From Phallusia mammillata (lineage: Eukaryota > Chordata > Ascidiacea > Phlebobranchia > Ascidiidae): DNA of 64,000 nt. Positions within the stretch are counted from its first letter, which is position 1. Each line of letters begins with the position of its first letter. Below are positions 1 through 14,500 of this stretch, piece by piece. Where the stretch lies: contig QLIY01000052.1 in NCBI GenBank assembly GCA_003260075.1, positions 131,902-195,901 on the forward strand, in the 5' to 3' direction. The notes under the pieces were generated by a model. That model did not search any database, was not told the DNA's origin, and worked only from the letters and a program-made list of their open reading frames with translations. Made by a program: the position numbers and the translations under genes.

Positions 1-240
1 TTGTCTACATTGATTGTAAACATATATTTTTATGGTACCAATAAAGCTAAAATCTGTTCACATTCAATCATACCAATCTACTGCTTAACAAGGACAATTC
101 CTTAGACAACCAGTTTAAAATGGTTCTGTAGGTTAAAGTCCAGGTTTTATGAACAAACATGATCTTTATCAACCTTAGGTGGTTTGAAACGCAGGAGAAA
201 TGTTTTTTGTGGAAATAATAAAAATTGTAAGCAAGATCAC

Positions 241-3240
241 CTGAACTAGTGCTTGCATGTTTTCTTCTGGGTCTGTGCACCATTAGATCTAAACCTAATG
301 CATAGAAATTTGGTTGACACTTGATGCCTGAACTTCTTAAGTTGCGTCGTCGCCATTTGATATATTTGTCTTCTGGGCTAGTCTGTTTGATAATGTAACA
401 TGATCACATAAAAACTACTAATGGAAATCACATAACAGTTACAACAACAACTGTAGGCCGTTTCATAATGATGCTCAGAAACTGAAACTATTATTGTGAA
501 AAAGTCCGCAGTAAGTTTTTTGCTTTAACTCCATCACACTACAAGGTGCACTGTATTTCCAAATATAAATTCTAATGCACAAAATTCTAGTGTCAGTTTC
601 ATACAAACAGTATGTTTATTTATGTATTTAAGGTTGAAAGTAGCATTCTTTTATTTTATGCAAACACTGGAGTTAGTTTACACAGTTACGCTTTATTTGT
701 TGAGTTAAATGTACTTAGATAACAGTACTATCATACAAATCACCTGGGATGTGTCTCCATCATTTAACTCCTGTTTGATCTGATCAGCAACAGTGCTTTG
801 GCTGCTGTTGTGCACATTTACACCATTTATGTCACAGTGAGTCTTGTTGTTGGAGGTTGTGGTAAAACTTGCAAATCGATTCAACTTTTTGTCCTTTGCG
901 GCACATTTTTTGCAAACAGTTGATTTTGTCAAGCTGCAGTCACAAGCGTTTTCTGCTTCTTGGGAACTTATGTTGTCACATTCAGAATCAGAAAACCAAA
1001 GTCTTTGTCTGACAACTTTCCGATTGTTTGTAACATCAACATTGTTGTGAGAAATGGCACCAGTAGAAGAAACCAATGGACTTTTGTCTTGCACTGTCTT
1101 TAGAGTTTTAGGTGAAATTGCACTGAACAAGCAAAAAAGTAATGTTATTGTAAAATATAAGATAAAATGCAGAGAAATATACAAAAAGTCAGCTAAGACA
1201 AAAACCTTAAATCAATCCAAAAAAATATTGCAGTATCGCAACTTGAATTTAATTATTTATCTATGACTGATGAAAATGTTTTTTTTATAAAATCACAAAA
1301 TAAAAGATAAAGTGTTGAATTTATCTATATATATATATATTACTTGGTTTTCTTGTGATTGAAAACAAATTCCATAACTGATGCCATTTCTCCCTTTTCA
1401 GACATTCGTCTTAGTCTTCGATAACCTTCTGACCGAGATGTATCCTACAAAACAACATGTAATGCAATCAATTTAACTTTGAACTAGTCAAGCAATTATA
1501 TTTCTGACACTGCAGTCATCACAGCTTTATATAGGTGTGACCTATATCATAACAATACATCAGCATCTTAGTATAGTTTTGATGGGTCAACAAGCAGTGT
1601 GCGATAAATTATGCACAAAGATACGCTGTAAACAGTCTTTTTGTATGTTTACATCGCACACTGAGACTTTTAAATGCACCACTTGTCTAGCCACAGACAG
1701 CTAGTGATTATCACCAAAACACTGGCTCTGCTACAAGCTTACTTTGGGAATTCCCCACTATTTCATCTGCTCTAAGGGGATTTCCCATGAGAACAAACAT
1801 TTATTACATTGAGTAAGCAAGCAAAGGTATGTGTGTTATATGGATCATGGTTGTAAAATGTCAATCCCACTTATATGGTTTTATTTGGTTTGTACACTGT
1901 TATTTGACCAGACTAACATATAAAACACAATGCTCATTTTTAAGCACACCAGAAATTGAATAAAACATACCTCTGATAAATGACGCTTTCTTGACAAAAT
2001 TTTAAAAGGTGTTGAAATCTTGTCTGGTTTCTCATTAGATTCTTCACTATTCTTCTCTTCACTTATTAATCCATTGCAAGAACCATTACCAAGTGTTTTT
2101 TGGTCTTCATGCATAGTTATATATGAGTCTGAATCAGTGCCTTCTTGTTTGCAAATATTCACTGGTGACACATTGCCATTGGTTGTAGCATCCGTCAGGC
2201 AATTGTCATCCAATGATTCCAATTTGGTAAGAGCAGACTCCGGGTCAGTTGGTATAACCTCTTTGATTTCCACATCTGCTGAAAACATATTTTTACAACC
2301 CTTTTTTACAAGTATATATATATATTTCTTTTATGCATTAAAGAGAAACCTTATACATTACTTCAAAGCCAAATTATTGTTTATAGGAATAAAAACATTA
2401 TAGTCAAACAAAAAAAGAAATCATAAAAAATTGTTTTAATACAAATCGTGAACTCTTACCACCAGATGAACTATTTGACATTTTGTGATTCGGTTTTTCA
2501 TCATTTTTGACTGTTTTCCGTCTTGAAATCTTGGTTGGTGTTTTTTCCTCCAAATGTTCACTTAATATTGAATCTGTTGAATGGTTGGATGACGATGATG
2601 ATGAACAAGTGGAGGAACGCTTGTTGCGAAAACGTCCCCGACCTCGTCCCCTGTTACCACCTCGGCCACGACTTCGTGTACCTATGGCATCTCCATCTGC
2701 ATAAACATTCAATATCATTATTTCTAATTTATGATGGGTTTGTTATTTTTGCCTCAATGTAGAAGTACTCATAAACCAATTTTATTTCCACTGTATACAC
2801 TTCACAACGTACATTTAATAAACACATTATGGTGCAAATACAGTTATATATACTGACTGATCAAACTTATATTTTGTACATAATCCTGCCAAACACATTA
2901 GCATAGAAAAATGATTTTGAGTGTTTTATATTCAAATGCACATTTGCTGTATATTAGCAACTGGGGTTTTATGATACTTTATTGTAAATCAGAGTTTAAT
3001 GCCATCAGGTAAAACCAAATACTAACCTTTGTTGCCTTTTGGACTGTAGTACGGCAACTCAAAAAATGCATCATTTGATGCACTTCTTGTGTTCCGCTTT
3101 TGGCCACTTTGATCAGGAAAGCTGCTGTTAGAGCGTGTTCGCTTGGCCACTGTCCTACCTCCAGATGAACCTCTCCCGTTTATAGATGTTACACTTAACT
3201 TCCGCTTTCCACGAGCTACTGGACTGCTAGTTGTTTTCAT
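241..3240 (-). CDS. Unidentified basic low-complexity, probably nuclear protein (3' end uncertain)
   Basis: I do not recognise this gene. Exons (minus strand) are 3240-3027, 2696-2460, 2278-1971, 1444-1344, 1122-744 and 382-241. All junctions are GT-AG and phases agree throughout. The start is the ATG at 3240. The first two exons are rich in Lys, Arg, Ser and Gly, with a Gly-Arg run (GRGGNRGRGRGRF) and a long Ser run. The third is acidic/Ser-rich. The fifth has a small Cys cluster (CDC, then CKKC). The sixth is basic (KWRRRNLR). The composition suggests a nuclear nucleic-acid or chromatin-associated protein, but no domain is certain. The end is ambiguous: exon 5 read through stops at about 705, and exon 6 read through stops at 68 with an atypical tail. 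If the weak donor gtgatc after 241 is used, the gene continues beyond the window's left edge. Confidence 0.55.
1327..1341. repeat. Short (TA)n microsatellite
   Basis: Alternating TA run inside the intron just downstream of the donor at 1343. Low-complexity; no function inferred. Confidence 0.8.
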
Positions 3241-5501
3241 GACAATTTTGGTTCACTTCATGCCATTTTAACAACTATTTAAATAAACCTATTTCCTGTT
3301 GACAGAAAAAGTTTTAGCCTTCAGTCTGCAAAGCAGCTGCATGGGTGAGTTGTTTTTGAAAAAAAATAGCACACCATTTTTTTTTTTATTGAACGCTGAA
3401 ATTAAGCATAAATTACAGCCTGGCCCTGTTTGTTACTTGTGTTGTGAACCGAACATAGTTGTCTTGAAAGCATGCAACACATGCATGTGAGACAGTGGTC
3501 CTGCATGTCCGAGAACTTGCCAGAACTGTCATATTCTGCAGACTGGGCATTTAGAAGACAGTATGCCAAGATATACACAATCTTTATTGCCAGAAAAACA
3601 TTTAATGTGTTATGAAACATTGCTGTTAGCATTGTGCAAGGTAGTGTCTGTACTACTGCTGATTTTCTATGTTGTTGGGGTTATGTCACAAGGAAAAACC
3701 AAACAATCTTCTTTCATCTGAAGTCTGAACCAAATGAAAGCAAATAAACACATACATTTCTTTTTGACAAATGAAGAATAAAGTTTTCTGACATGTGACT
3801 TTAAACCTTGAACTTTTCAACCTTGCTCGTTTTATGCACTGCATGTTCCCGTCAAATATGTACTAAACGATGTAGAAATTTAATGTGAGTTTATTAATTA
3901 CAATGCAATTCAAAAATTAAGTCACATTTGCACATTTGTGCGCCATTGTTTAAAAAAACGTTGGTTTTAATTTTAGTGGTAATGATAAATTGCACATTGC
4001 ATCACTTGTTTGATCTGTTTATTTACAGTGCTGAAATGCAAATTAACTATACAGCACAGGTTCTTTGAATACAATACAAACACGCCAGTCAATTTAAAAC
4101 GCACCGATCACTATTGTTCAAAATGGCCTGATCCGTGTCGCTAGAGAACGGCGGCACAACATATTTCCGGTTTATATTCGTTAAATTGCTACATTTGCAT
4201 CATTCTGGACGTTATTTTCTTTCTTCCTCTTACAATTTTACTTGTCAAATACATCTTATAACACTAAAAATTAAACACCTATTTTATTTTATGCTGTCTT
4301 AAAGAATATGGCAAGTTTTGACTGTCGCGTTCCGGATTAAATGGATTGTATAAATCTTCGATCGCTGGCAAAGAATTCAAATTTGCCAGTTGCCATTTAC
4401 CATCCCATGATACCATCTGCTGGTAACCACCCTTTCCATTTATGTTCGTTTTGTAGCTGCGTGTGGTCTTTGGGCATATACTTTCTGCATTTATATCACT
4501 TGAAAGGTTTATGCAAATGCAAGAAACGACTATGACAACAAAGTATTATTTACCACATGTATTTCTCTGTTTATAAAATCACCACATACACAGTGCATTA
4601 CCAATCAAACCCGTACCAAATTACACCACACATATACTAGGAACATATGGGATACTCAATCAAAAACCATAAATTGCATGACATGAACAATAGGGAACAA
4701 CTAACAAACAGTTTAACCAACTTAATTACATTTTAAAGGCACAAAAACATGTAAACAAAATGGCAATACACAGTTTTGCACAATTGCCAAAACGTAACTA
4801 ATTGCCTTAAAAAAACATTTGGGCCATTTGTTCAGCGATGTGAAACAACAAAAACATAAGTTTACAACCTTGCAATAAAAAAGTAAAAATTGGTTGAACT
4901 TAAATTTGCCGTTGGAGCACCAGATGTAGTCTGCAATCATATTTTAAATTACAGAAAAAAGCAGCAGAGAAATTCAGACAGCAAGGCAAAATGATCACAT
5001 ACATTTGATTTAGTCATTGTGCAGACAATATTACCGAAAAATCAAGGAAAGTATGATTGTGGACCATATGGCAAGTGTGGCAAGGTTACCTTATTTTTAA
5101 ACCTCAATTTGTATTACAAAAATATTCTGCTGGTTGGATTGTCATCTTGGATGAAAACAGTACATAAGTATATATTTGGTCGGGTTACAAATCAAAAGAG
5201 AAGGCAAAAAATGATTGCACAGCAAAATACAAAATCAGACCATAAATTTACAACCACGCAATTCAAATCTGACATCTCAAAACGGAACATTATGGTAAGT
5301 TTGGCAATTCCGTTCAACTATTAAATACACCAAAAGCAAAAATTTTGCTATTTCACTGCAACCATTGTTTTGAGTAAGTAAATGTGCAAAATGAAATAAC
5401 GAAAATACAGCAAGAAAATACAAAATCATATTCATATTGTGTCCTGGGTATTTTTTGAAGACCCAAATGTTGTATTTGTTTAACAAACTAAAAAAACACA
5501 T
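3241..5501. other. Intergenic region between ATF6 and the 0.2-3.2 kb gene
   Basis: The right part is presumably the 3' UTR of ATF6 and the left part the 5' flank of the next minus-strand gene. Open frames here are short and AT-rich, lack splice signals in register and show no recognisable domain. Apart from the promoter candidate near 4.1 kb I see nothing. Confidence 0.5.
4100..4180 (-). promoter_or_regulatory. Possible promoter of the 0.2-3.2 kb gene
   Basis: This short patch is more GC-rich than its surroundings. On the minus strand it carries CCGGAAATATG (ETS-like core CCGGAA) and GGCCATTTTG (YY1-like GCCAT core) about 50 bp apart, about 900 bp upstream of the ATG at 3240. Such ETS/YY1 pairs are common in housekeeping promoters. 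It is a motif-level guess with no transcript evidence. Confidence 0.25.
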
Positions 5502-8500
5502 TTATAATTCAACCACATCTGTAACTGTAGCATCATCATCATGAGATGTACCCGTTGTCCCTGCCGATTTGCTTTTTGTGCCTAGAAACAAAAACATAGT
5601 GTGATTTTCAATCAAAAAATTAAGACAGTTAATGTAATGAAATTCGGTAAAAATGTACCTGAGCCATGGAATGCATGTCGCTTTGGATTTTCAGCAGACC
5701 GGTCATTCTTTCGCATCAATTTCTTATCTAGGTAACAAATACCAAAGTTTACTAAAACATATCTAATTGTATCCAGTTATTAGAATTTTATTACCTTTAG
5801 TCTTGGTGTTATAGTGGTTGGACATTTCACCTGGCAATGCATCTCTACGAATCTTGAAGTACTCAGTTGCCGTTACATCACAATTGATTTGTATCATGGT
5901 TTGGTATTCACCATCATTGGCATATGATTCTAAAAGGACATTTTAATTTTTGTATGTTTAAGGCACATGGCTGCCACTGTTTTACTATAAAGGAAGTGTT
6001 TCACTAAAAATCAGGATGTATGTCTTTTACCATTGGGTGCAACTGTTGGTAGCACTAGAGACATTCTTGTTTGTCTTGATGAATTTCTTGTCATTGCAGG
6101 CAGTAATATGTGATCCTGAAAATAAAGACAAATTCAAATCAGTCACAACATACATAGAATAGATGCATGTACTAAATAAAAAACAAAACTTTAGCATAGT
6201 ATTTTTTTATTTGGTGATTAAGTCAAAAAGACAATATGACATGTTTTGCAGACTATACACTTTTTATTCTAGATTACTTAAAAAAAGAACAAAGAAATGT
6301 ACCTGACTGAAGGATATCATATAAATGGTGTCATTTCTTCTATCGATAGCTTCTAGAAGTTTCTTCAGCTTGTCATCTCGCTTGTTGTATATTGCCACTG
6401 CAGTTTGGTCTGATACTGGTGGCCTTGATCTGTTCAAAATTTAAATAAAAAACTGTTTTAGTTCCAACACTTTTTCTTTACATGTCTATCCGCTTTAAGC
6501 TTTTGATTTTGGCTGGCTGAAAATGTTAATGTTATTGGTCCTGTACCTTTGTTTTGTGTGGCCACGTTTTGACTTCATGTTGTCTGGAGTCTACAATAAA
6601 ACAACATAAGATAAAGTAATGCTTAGGTACACAGGGCACAAGGGCAGTGTCACTAATAATAAAATTTTTATTGAAGTAACATAAAATCCTGAAACTTTAT
6701 TCAAACATTTTTACTAAACCATTTTCACACCAGTTAACTAAATGCTATTAAAATATGTATGCAGCACAATAAAAACTATTGTCAGAAATTGCAATAAAAA
6801 GCACCTGTCTTTGATGTTGATGTTTTGGTGGAGTGGCTGGTTGTTTTGATTCAACTTTATGGCGCTGAACCCAACGAGCTAAATCATCACTCACTCTGTA
6901 AATGCAACACAACATTACTTTTTTTTCAAATGCCAGAAAGAATTTGCAAAATTGAATATATTGTGGTTGTACTATTGTAATGCAGTGTTAGCAATTAGGG
7001 TCATGCAATTACCTTGCAGAGTCAGTCTCATTTGGTAAATCGATGTTTTTTCCAAGATGCTCACAAGAAGATGACGGCAATGCCTCATTTGATGACCGAG
7101 TTTTTACAGAGATTGGGGTTGGAGGCAAACTTTGTTCTTGAGTCTATGAGCAGAAAATATTACATGCCGTGAAACATTTCTTGACCAAAAACATGAGAAG
7201 TAATTCCTTTAAGTAGAAAACAAAAATGTGTTCATGAAGAATAATTTTGACTACAGGCGAATAATTGAAAATCAGTTTTCACAGCTTTTTATGGAATTAC
7301 CAGGACAATTTTCCTAACAAACAGCTACAGCAACAGAATAAAAGCCATAAATAAACAAACTTACTAATACAGCATCTTGAGGTTCCAACACCATAGAATC
7401 ATCTGGTGATATCGCACTCAATCCTTTTTCGTAAGTTGCAGAACCTACAAAAACACACAACAAGTAGATGCATTAGGTGTACATACAAACTTCACTTATT
7501 ATTCGTTACAGTATACATACCTGCATAAGCAATTCTTCTAATTCTTGGAAGATTTAGTGGAACACGAATTCCTAGTTCCTCCTTCAGTTTTTGCCGCAAC
7601 AGTCTTTGCAGTGGAATTGATGATGTATCTTGAAGCACTGCTTGTATTCTGAGTAAAAAACAAGGTTCACTATTATTGAACTAGTAACTTTTTTTAAAAT
7701 ATGTCCTGTTAACATCAGTTAACAGACTCACTTTACAAAAACTGTATCTCAATATTGTAGTTTTTATAGTAATGCTTGAACATTCTATACAGTCATAGTT
7801 CTCTGGGTAAAACACCTAAAAGTGTGTGGTGCAGTTGTACTCAATGTTGTCCTAAAGGCAAACTGTGTCTCTGTAAGGGTACTTTATTACTGTATTACAC
7901 ACAACAGCAAACCAAAACTTTGACCTTTTTTTGCTTTGTAGAAAATGGCTTTCAATTTTAAACATTGACATTGACCAACCCATCCACTTAGTTGCATGCA
8001 AAACCACAGTTTGGTGCACTACACCACAAATCCTTACCTGCCAAAGTGATTTCGTTTGCAGTCCTTGACCAAATCGTCAACCCAATAAGCATGCTGCATG
8101 TCAGTCAATGGGTAATTTGTTGTTCCTTCTATTGCTTTGCTTTCCCTATTTTCATCCAGGGCCTGCTTACTGGATGCTGCACCCTGATCATTGTGCGATA
8201 AAAGTTGTCGCGCTCGGAAGCTGGTATCAATTGACCCTTGCCAGTTAGTGTTGCTGCTGTTTTGTAGTGATTGGCTATCAAGTTCGGGAACACTGGTAAT
8301 GCTCTGGTTTGCAAGAAAGCTGTAAAACAGTTCTAAGGTGAAATACAAGGTATCATGTATATACTAGTAATATTAGCCTCATTCAAAAGCAAAACTGCAA
8401 GAGAGCTTAAAGATGAAAAATGCATTGTACAGATGTTACAACAATCACACTCATTGTCCTTACCACAAGGTGTCAAATGAGCTTAAAATACAAAATCCCT

Positions 8501-11500
8501 GGCCAACAAAACACCCTGAGTAAGGAGCAAATAGTTGATTTTGAAATACCTCAGAGGATGAACATTAAATCCAATAAATAAGACGAGCATCAGAACACAG
8601 GCTGCCTTACGTTGACCTGTCATCGACATCAATGTGAGCTTGCGAAGATTGGCATTCTGCAAGACAATCAGTTAAATACAGGGAAAAACAATTTGATTTA
8701 AGTTAGTGAGTTCATACAACAGAAGGTATTACCTCTTGCTCCAGTTCATTTATTCTGTTTTTCAGCTGATGATTCATATTTTTCAACTGTATATTTTCCT
8801 CAACATATTCATGCATTTGCTGCTCAAGTGACTGGACATACTGGATGAAAAAAAATTGTTTCAATATTTCCTTGGGTTAAAAGTAGGGATGTGCCCAAAC
8901 TGCAAATGTTCTGTTTGAAAGGGGATTTTTTGTGACGTCATAATGCAACGTAGAAAAGGGATTTTTTGTGACGTCATAATGCACCGAGCGTTCTCGGTCG
9001 TCACAAAAAATCCCCTTTCTACGTTTTAGCTCTACAAGGCCTCTTACGTCACTAACGGTGTATTAAGCTGTACAGGCCTCAGAAGTACACGTTTTTCCAC
9101 AATCTAATACATTTGAAAAATCATTTGTTTTTGTTCATAGACACCCTTTCGAACACTAGTTACCTATGTTAGCAGGGCATGAATATGCAAATTTAATGCT
9201 GGGGTCAGTTTGTGCAACTGCTCGGCCGAGCACCGAGCATCAAAAATAGCGATGCTCGGTACCGAGTACTCCGGTTCTGGCTCGGCTCAGCGCATCCCTA
9301 GTTAAAAGTTATGATTAAGGAAGACCTAAAAGTTATTGAGCGCAGCTTTTGCAACCCAGAAACAAGTCACAAATCTCTAATTGACCCCTTTCAATTTACT
9401 AAGTTACGGTCTACAAAAGCAGTAAAAAACAGTCAAGTTTCTTATCTACAGGTTTCTCATTAGCAATGGAAAACTGGTATCAGCATCAAATCAAATCTAT
9501 AGCGTCTTAAAGAATAAACAAATTTATCACAACAAATAACAGTTTCTAACAATGCTGTCCAAATATATACATAGATTTATATAACACCTCTTTCTTTCTT
9601 TGTCTGGACTGGCAAGCAGATTCGCGATTCTTTATCATTCTCTGCTGTCTCTTGTTGACCAGATTCTAAAAATGTCATGTTAAAGTTAGTTTATGCTAAC
9701 TGTAGGTAATTTTGTTTAACCTTACCGGCAAGACACACAGGTAAACACACTCACAGTGCAACACATAAGTAAATTGTAAAAAACTTGCCCTGAAGTAAAA
9801 TCACAGTACATCAGGCACATTGAGGCATCAGGGCTGATCCCAGTTATGAATTTATGTCATCTTAACTGAAGTAAAATGTCACGCTTCGGGGTTACCCCAT
9901 ATTTCAACAAGGGTCAGGTATTAATGATGAGAAAAAATGTTTTCCTATAGCATAAAGGTATATATTACAAAGTTTTGTAATTATACTTACACTGTCCACA
10001 ACAGTAGGAGTGTAGCATAGTGAATCCTTTCTTGCATTGAGACAGTAACCCACACTGCTGACTTGTCTTGTAACTGGAGTGTTCACAGTGTTTAATGCAG
10101 GTATGATGGGTTTCTTGGGTCCACCAACTGAACCCATCAGTGGTTTACTTGACTTGGCTTCACAAATTTTAACTGAAAAACAAATGTACTTGTTTACATA
10201 CAAAGTGTAGCCCAAAATTTTGTTGAGTTTTATTTTCATCCTAATTTAGATTAGCAATGCCAGAATCCAGAAACCAGTGAACATAAACAGCATCTATGTA
10301 TTTTCTAGCTGCAATAATTGGATTTATTTATATTTCGGTTTACCCAGTCTGATTCTGCAGGATTAAACAAAAGCTCTTGTACTTTTTAGCTTAAGGAATT
10401 GAAAGGAAATATATAGTAAAAACCCAAAAGCTTATGAACACAAGGCCAACTGATAGCAGGTGCCATAAATGCAGGTTATATGAACTGATACTAAGATTTA
10501 GTTTTGGGAATTATTGCCTTTACAATGTTTACCAAGAAACAAACAGCCAAGCTTAGAATTAAAAACCCAGTCCTATCAATCAAAACAGCAACCCACCTTC
10601 AGAATTTCCTGTTTCTTCCTTCTGCTGTGTTGAGGTGGGAAGCAGTTTTGGTTGGGGTTTTAACTGGGTATTGCTTGGGAGAACTTTAATAACTTGAGGA
10701 GTACCAGCACCTTATGATAAAATCCTTAGCATAAGCATTTAAGCAAAACAAAAGTGGTAAAAGTTTTTTGCATTGAAACATTTTATATTATTTGAACATA
10801 TCAAAAAAAATTGCAAATTCACAAAATTTTTTTGTTGTTGATACATTTTTGTGCATTGCACAGTTTGGTTAATTTTGGTATACCTGTGGTGATTGTAAGA
10901 TGAGGGGTTGACACTGAAGGTAAAGTTACTATGGTGCTTGGCAACACTGTTTCGTCCTTAATGATGTAAGGGCCAGTGTTGCATGGGAAAGAGTTAACTT
11001 GGCTTTGCGATACTGGAACTGCCAACTGAAACAGGAAAATTTTTTACATTTTACTTTGTACATTAGCAAGTAGTACTACAGTACATGTTGGGTTTAAAAC
11101 AGAAAGGAAATCATTTCTGGCAACTCGGGATAACTTACAACATTGTTGGCAATTGTAACATTATTTTGTACTGCTGTGACCCTTGATGTTGCAGTCGACA
11201 GAAACAAGCCATTATTGACTGGTTCTTTCTTCACAAATAGCACCGATGGACTGCTGTTTACAGTTTGCAAAGGAATCTGAAAATAAAAGGCAAAAATATA
11301 TCATTTCAAACTTAAGGTCCAACAACACTGAGTTCATGTTTGACAATTGCCAATAATATACAAAAAATATAAAACAAAATAAAGGTGCATCACTTAAGTA
11401 TAGGCAAAACAGTGCTTATAAAAAAATATTAAAAGTTGTTTTACAATGATGCCACGTTTAAATCAAAAACGCCACTTTAAATTTCAACAAAAATGACAGG

Positions 11501-14500
11501 ATTAAGCAAAACGTTTTAAAAGACCTTTAAAAATTATATCAACAATATATTGCACAACACCACACTTCGTACAAGCAGGATAACATATTACCTGCAAATT
11601 GCTCACTGGTGATTGAACTTTGCTAACGGATGTAACATGGCAAGATTGTTGGTTTTGTTGACTTTTGGAGGTCAAATGAGGCAGTGTGGTTGGACTAGTG
11701 GGAGCAATCACAACTTTTTTTACCACAGGTTTCAAACATTCTGATGCTTTTCGCTTTAATCTTATTTCTGAACTTTTTGATTTTTCTTTATTCAGGTGGT
11801 TGCCTAAAAACAGATTTAATATATATCAGTTAAAACCTTTCTGTCCACAAAATAAGTTCATCTAAAGTTTATGAAAACATGTGAACAGAACATGTACTAC
11901 AATAAAAACATGTTCAATTACACTTACAAATAATTTGTTAGCAGTTATATCACATTATACAAGTTATCATAAAATATTTTACATATTACTGAAGAAAAGT
12001 AAGTTTAAAGGGAGGTTGTCATATAAAAACTCATTTTCTATTTTACTGTAAGTGCAAAATGCCAACATACCAGTTACTCTGTGACTATGTGGTATAGGGT
12101 TGGATTGTCCTCTTAAAATAATTCTACCACTGGCTAGGCCAACAGAGTCTTAAACAAACATAAACAAACAATTTTCGTTAGTATCAAGAAACCTATACAA
12201 CAACAAACTATTCACTGTAAGTATACCTGTATGCTTTTGGTTTTCAGAATCATTCTTCGTTGATAGATTGTGCATCTGTAGTAGCCTGTGTAAAGATTTG
12301 CATACATTACCTTGACTTTTGTCTCCAACACATAAATTACAGGGTTCAGGATATTTAAATTAGAATAATTTCTGGAATAACCTTATTTACATATAATCCC
12401 ACAACTGGCAATATTCTGATGCCCATTACTTTAACTACAAATTTATAAAGGTTACCTAATTGATAAATATAGGATTGATTGATTACCTGTTTGTTTCTCT
12501 CAAAGCTTCTTGGACTTTTTGATCAAAATCATCAATATCAGTTCGAGATTTCTTAAAACACCAAATTAAATTAGTTTCGTATTTTTTTTCACAATTTATG
12601 CAGTAAACCTTATCTGTACCTTCAAAGATTCCCTTGTCCCATTAATGTTTTTCATATGTTTAATTATTTCCTGAGTTTTTACGTGGTTGGAAGGCACAAC
12701 TCTTGAAGGAGATGTCTGCATTTGAAATGTAGATTCGTGGAATCCTTCATCCTGGGAAGACAAAGCATTCTGCACGAAAATGTCTAAACTTTTTGAAAAT
12801 CTTACCACATTGTCAAAATAAAATTGTGACTTTAGGGTTAAGCAAGTGTTTCTCACACAGTTTGTTAATTAAAAAAAAATTTAAAGAACAAAATGTTTGT
12901 TTTATTAACCTTCATTGCCCAATATCACAAAACATTAAATCAAATTGCCTAACTTGGTCAATTAAAGAGATATATGGCCAAATTTACTCTGTTTCTGTAT
13001 GAGGTTAATCTTTTGGGTTTATTCCAGCGCCTACAAATTGCCAATTTATTCTTCAGTGCCCCTTTCAATTTTGCAAATGCTGAAACAAGGTGCACTTTGA
13101 GAACCAGTGAACAGTTTTCATAAAAACAAACAGTTCTAGTGAATTTTTTTTTTAGAAGTGAAAACTTACTTTGCTTTGGGTCTGGTCTGCTGTAAACGCT
13201 TGCTCGAAAAGGTCAGAAACAGAATTTGGTACGGGTGGTGGAGTAGAAGATTGTGATGAATATGCAGATGTTGATGAGCATGAACCAGATGATTCACTTC
13301 TTTCGCGAGTTGAAGAAGTAACGCAGGTTCCAAACACATCTTTAAATATCAGCAAATTGATTTGAAGCAAATCTTTTACAACATTTATCAAATTCCTTCA
13401 CCACTAGTACTGACAAATTTTGCACTACATTCATGTTCGGTTTGGCTAGTGTTCGTTGCAGTAATTCAAAATTTTTGCACATTAATGTTACCATTTTGAA
13501 TTCACAATGCAATTTAACAGGATGTGCCATTAACTGGAATTGCAAGTACTTTACAGAAAACTTTTGGCCATAATATACATAAAACCACATAAATGTGGCT
13601 AACTAGTGTTATGAATAGTTTAGGGTAGCTTGGTACCTAAGTTAGAGCATGCTAGTGAGGGAAATTGTTGATTTCCATGGTTACTAGATTCGAGACCAGC
13701 GAGTAATTCCTCTACAGTAGTGTCTTGTTGTAACGTTGATCCAAAAATTTGTCCTGAATCTCTTGCATTTTGATCGTCAGGAGGTGTAAGCGGTGGTGAT
13801 TCAAAACTGTTACCAAATGGACTCATTCCATTTTCAATCTGCATCATACAACAAGTTATTGGAGAAAAAATTGATAACAAATTCCACTCAATCAAATGTA
13901 TGCTTAAAAAATTGCATCATATATTTTAAGCATTCCTACTACAATACGGGTTCCTATACTGATATCTGTCAAGCAATTTCAGAAGGAAAGTCAAAATTCA
14001 ATACAGGTGAAAAAATAAAATGTGCATACATTTTCTCAAAATTGTACTACAGGTTAGAAAATAATGTAAACATATGAGCACCATTTAACCATTCTAACCA
14101 ATAGTTCTTATTTGTGACACAACAAAACGCAGATTTCAGTGATGTGCAATGTATTCATGCAAAACCAAGCATTGCCTTGTTGAGATGCATATTTAGCTTT
14201 AACAATGCATAACACTTGAATTGCAAGCACTTAAAGTAAGTTTCTAATATATTTGCATTTTGCACGACCTACTAACTAGTTTTTTTGCATTGAATGCAGT
14301 ACAGTGCACCAATCACTAAAATAAAAAAAACATAAGTAAGGTACCCAGCAAATATAACCATTTTTCTATCAACTAGGGATCAACTTTTTGGGTCAACTAG
14401 GGAAACTAAAGTTACAATGCACAAATGTCATACATATATAAGCTATTGCTGCCAGTCATACATATTTGTCATGTGTGTAAATCTCAATAAGTTTTAACTA

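Noticed and set aside
5019-5324. 101-codon plus-strand frame in the ATF6 3' region
   Set aside because: AT-rich composition, no splice context, no recognisable domain, and lies in the probable ATF6 3' UTR.
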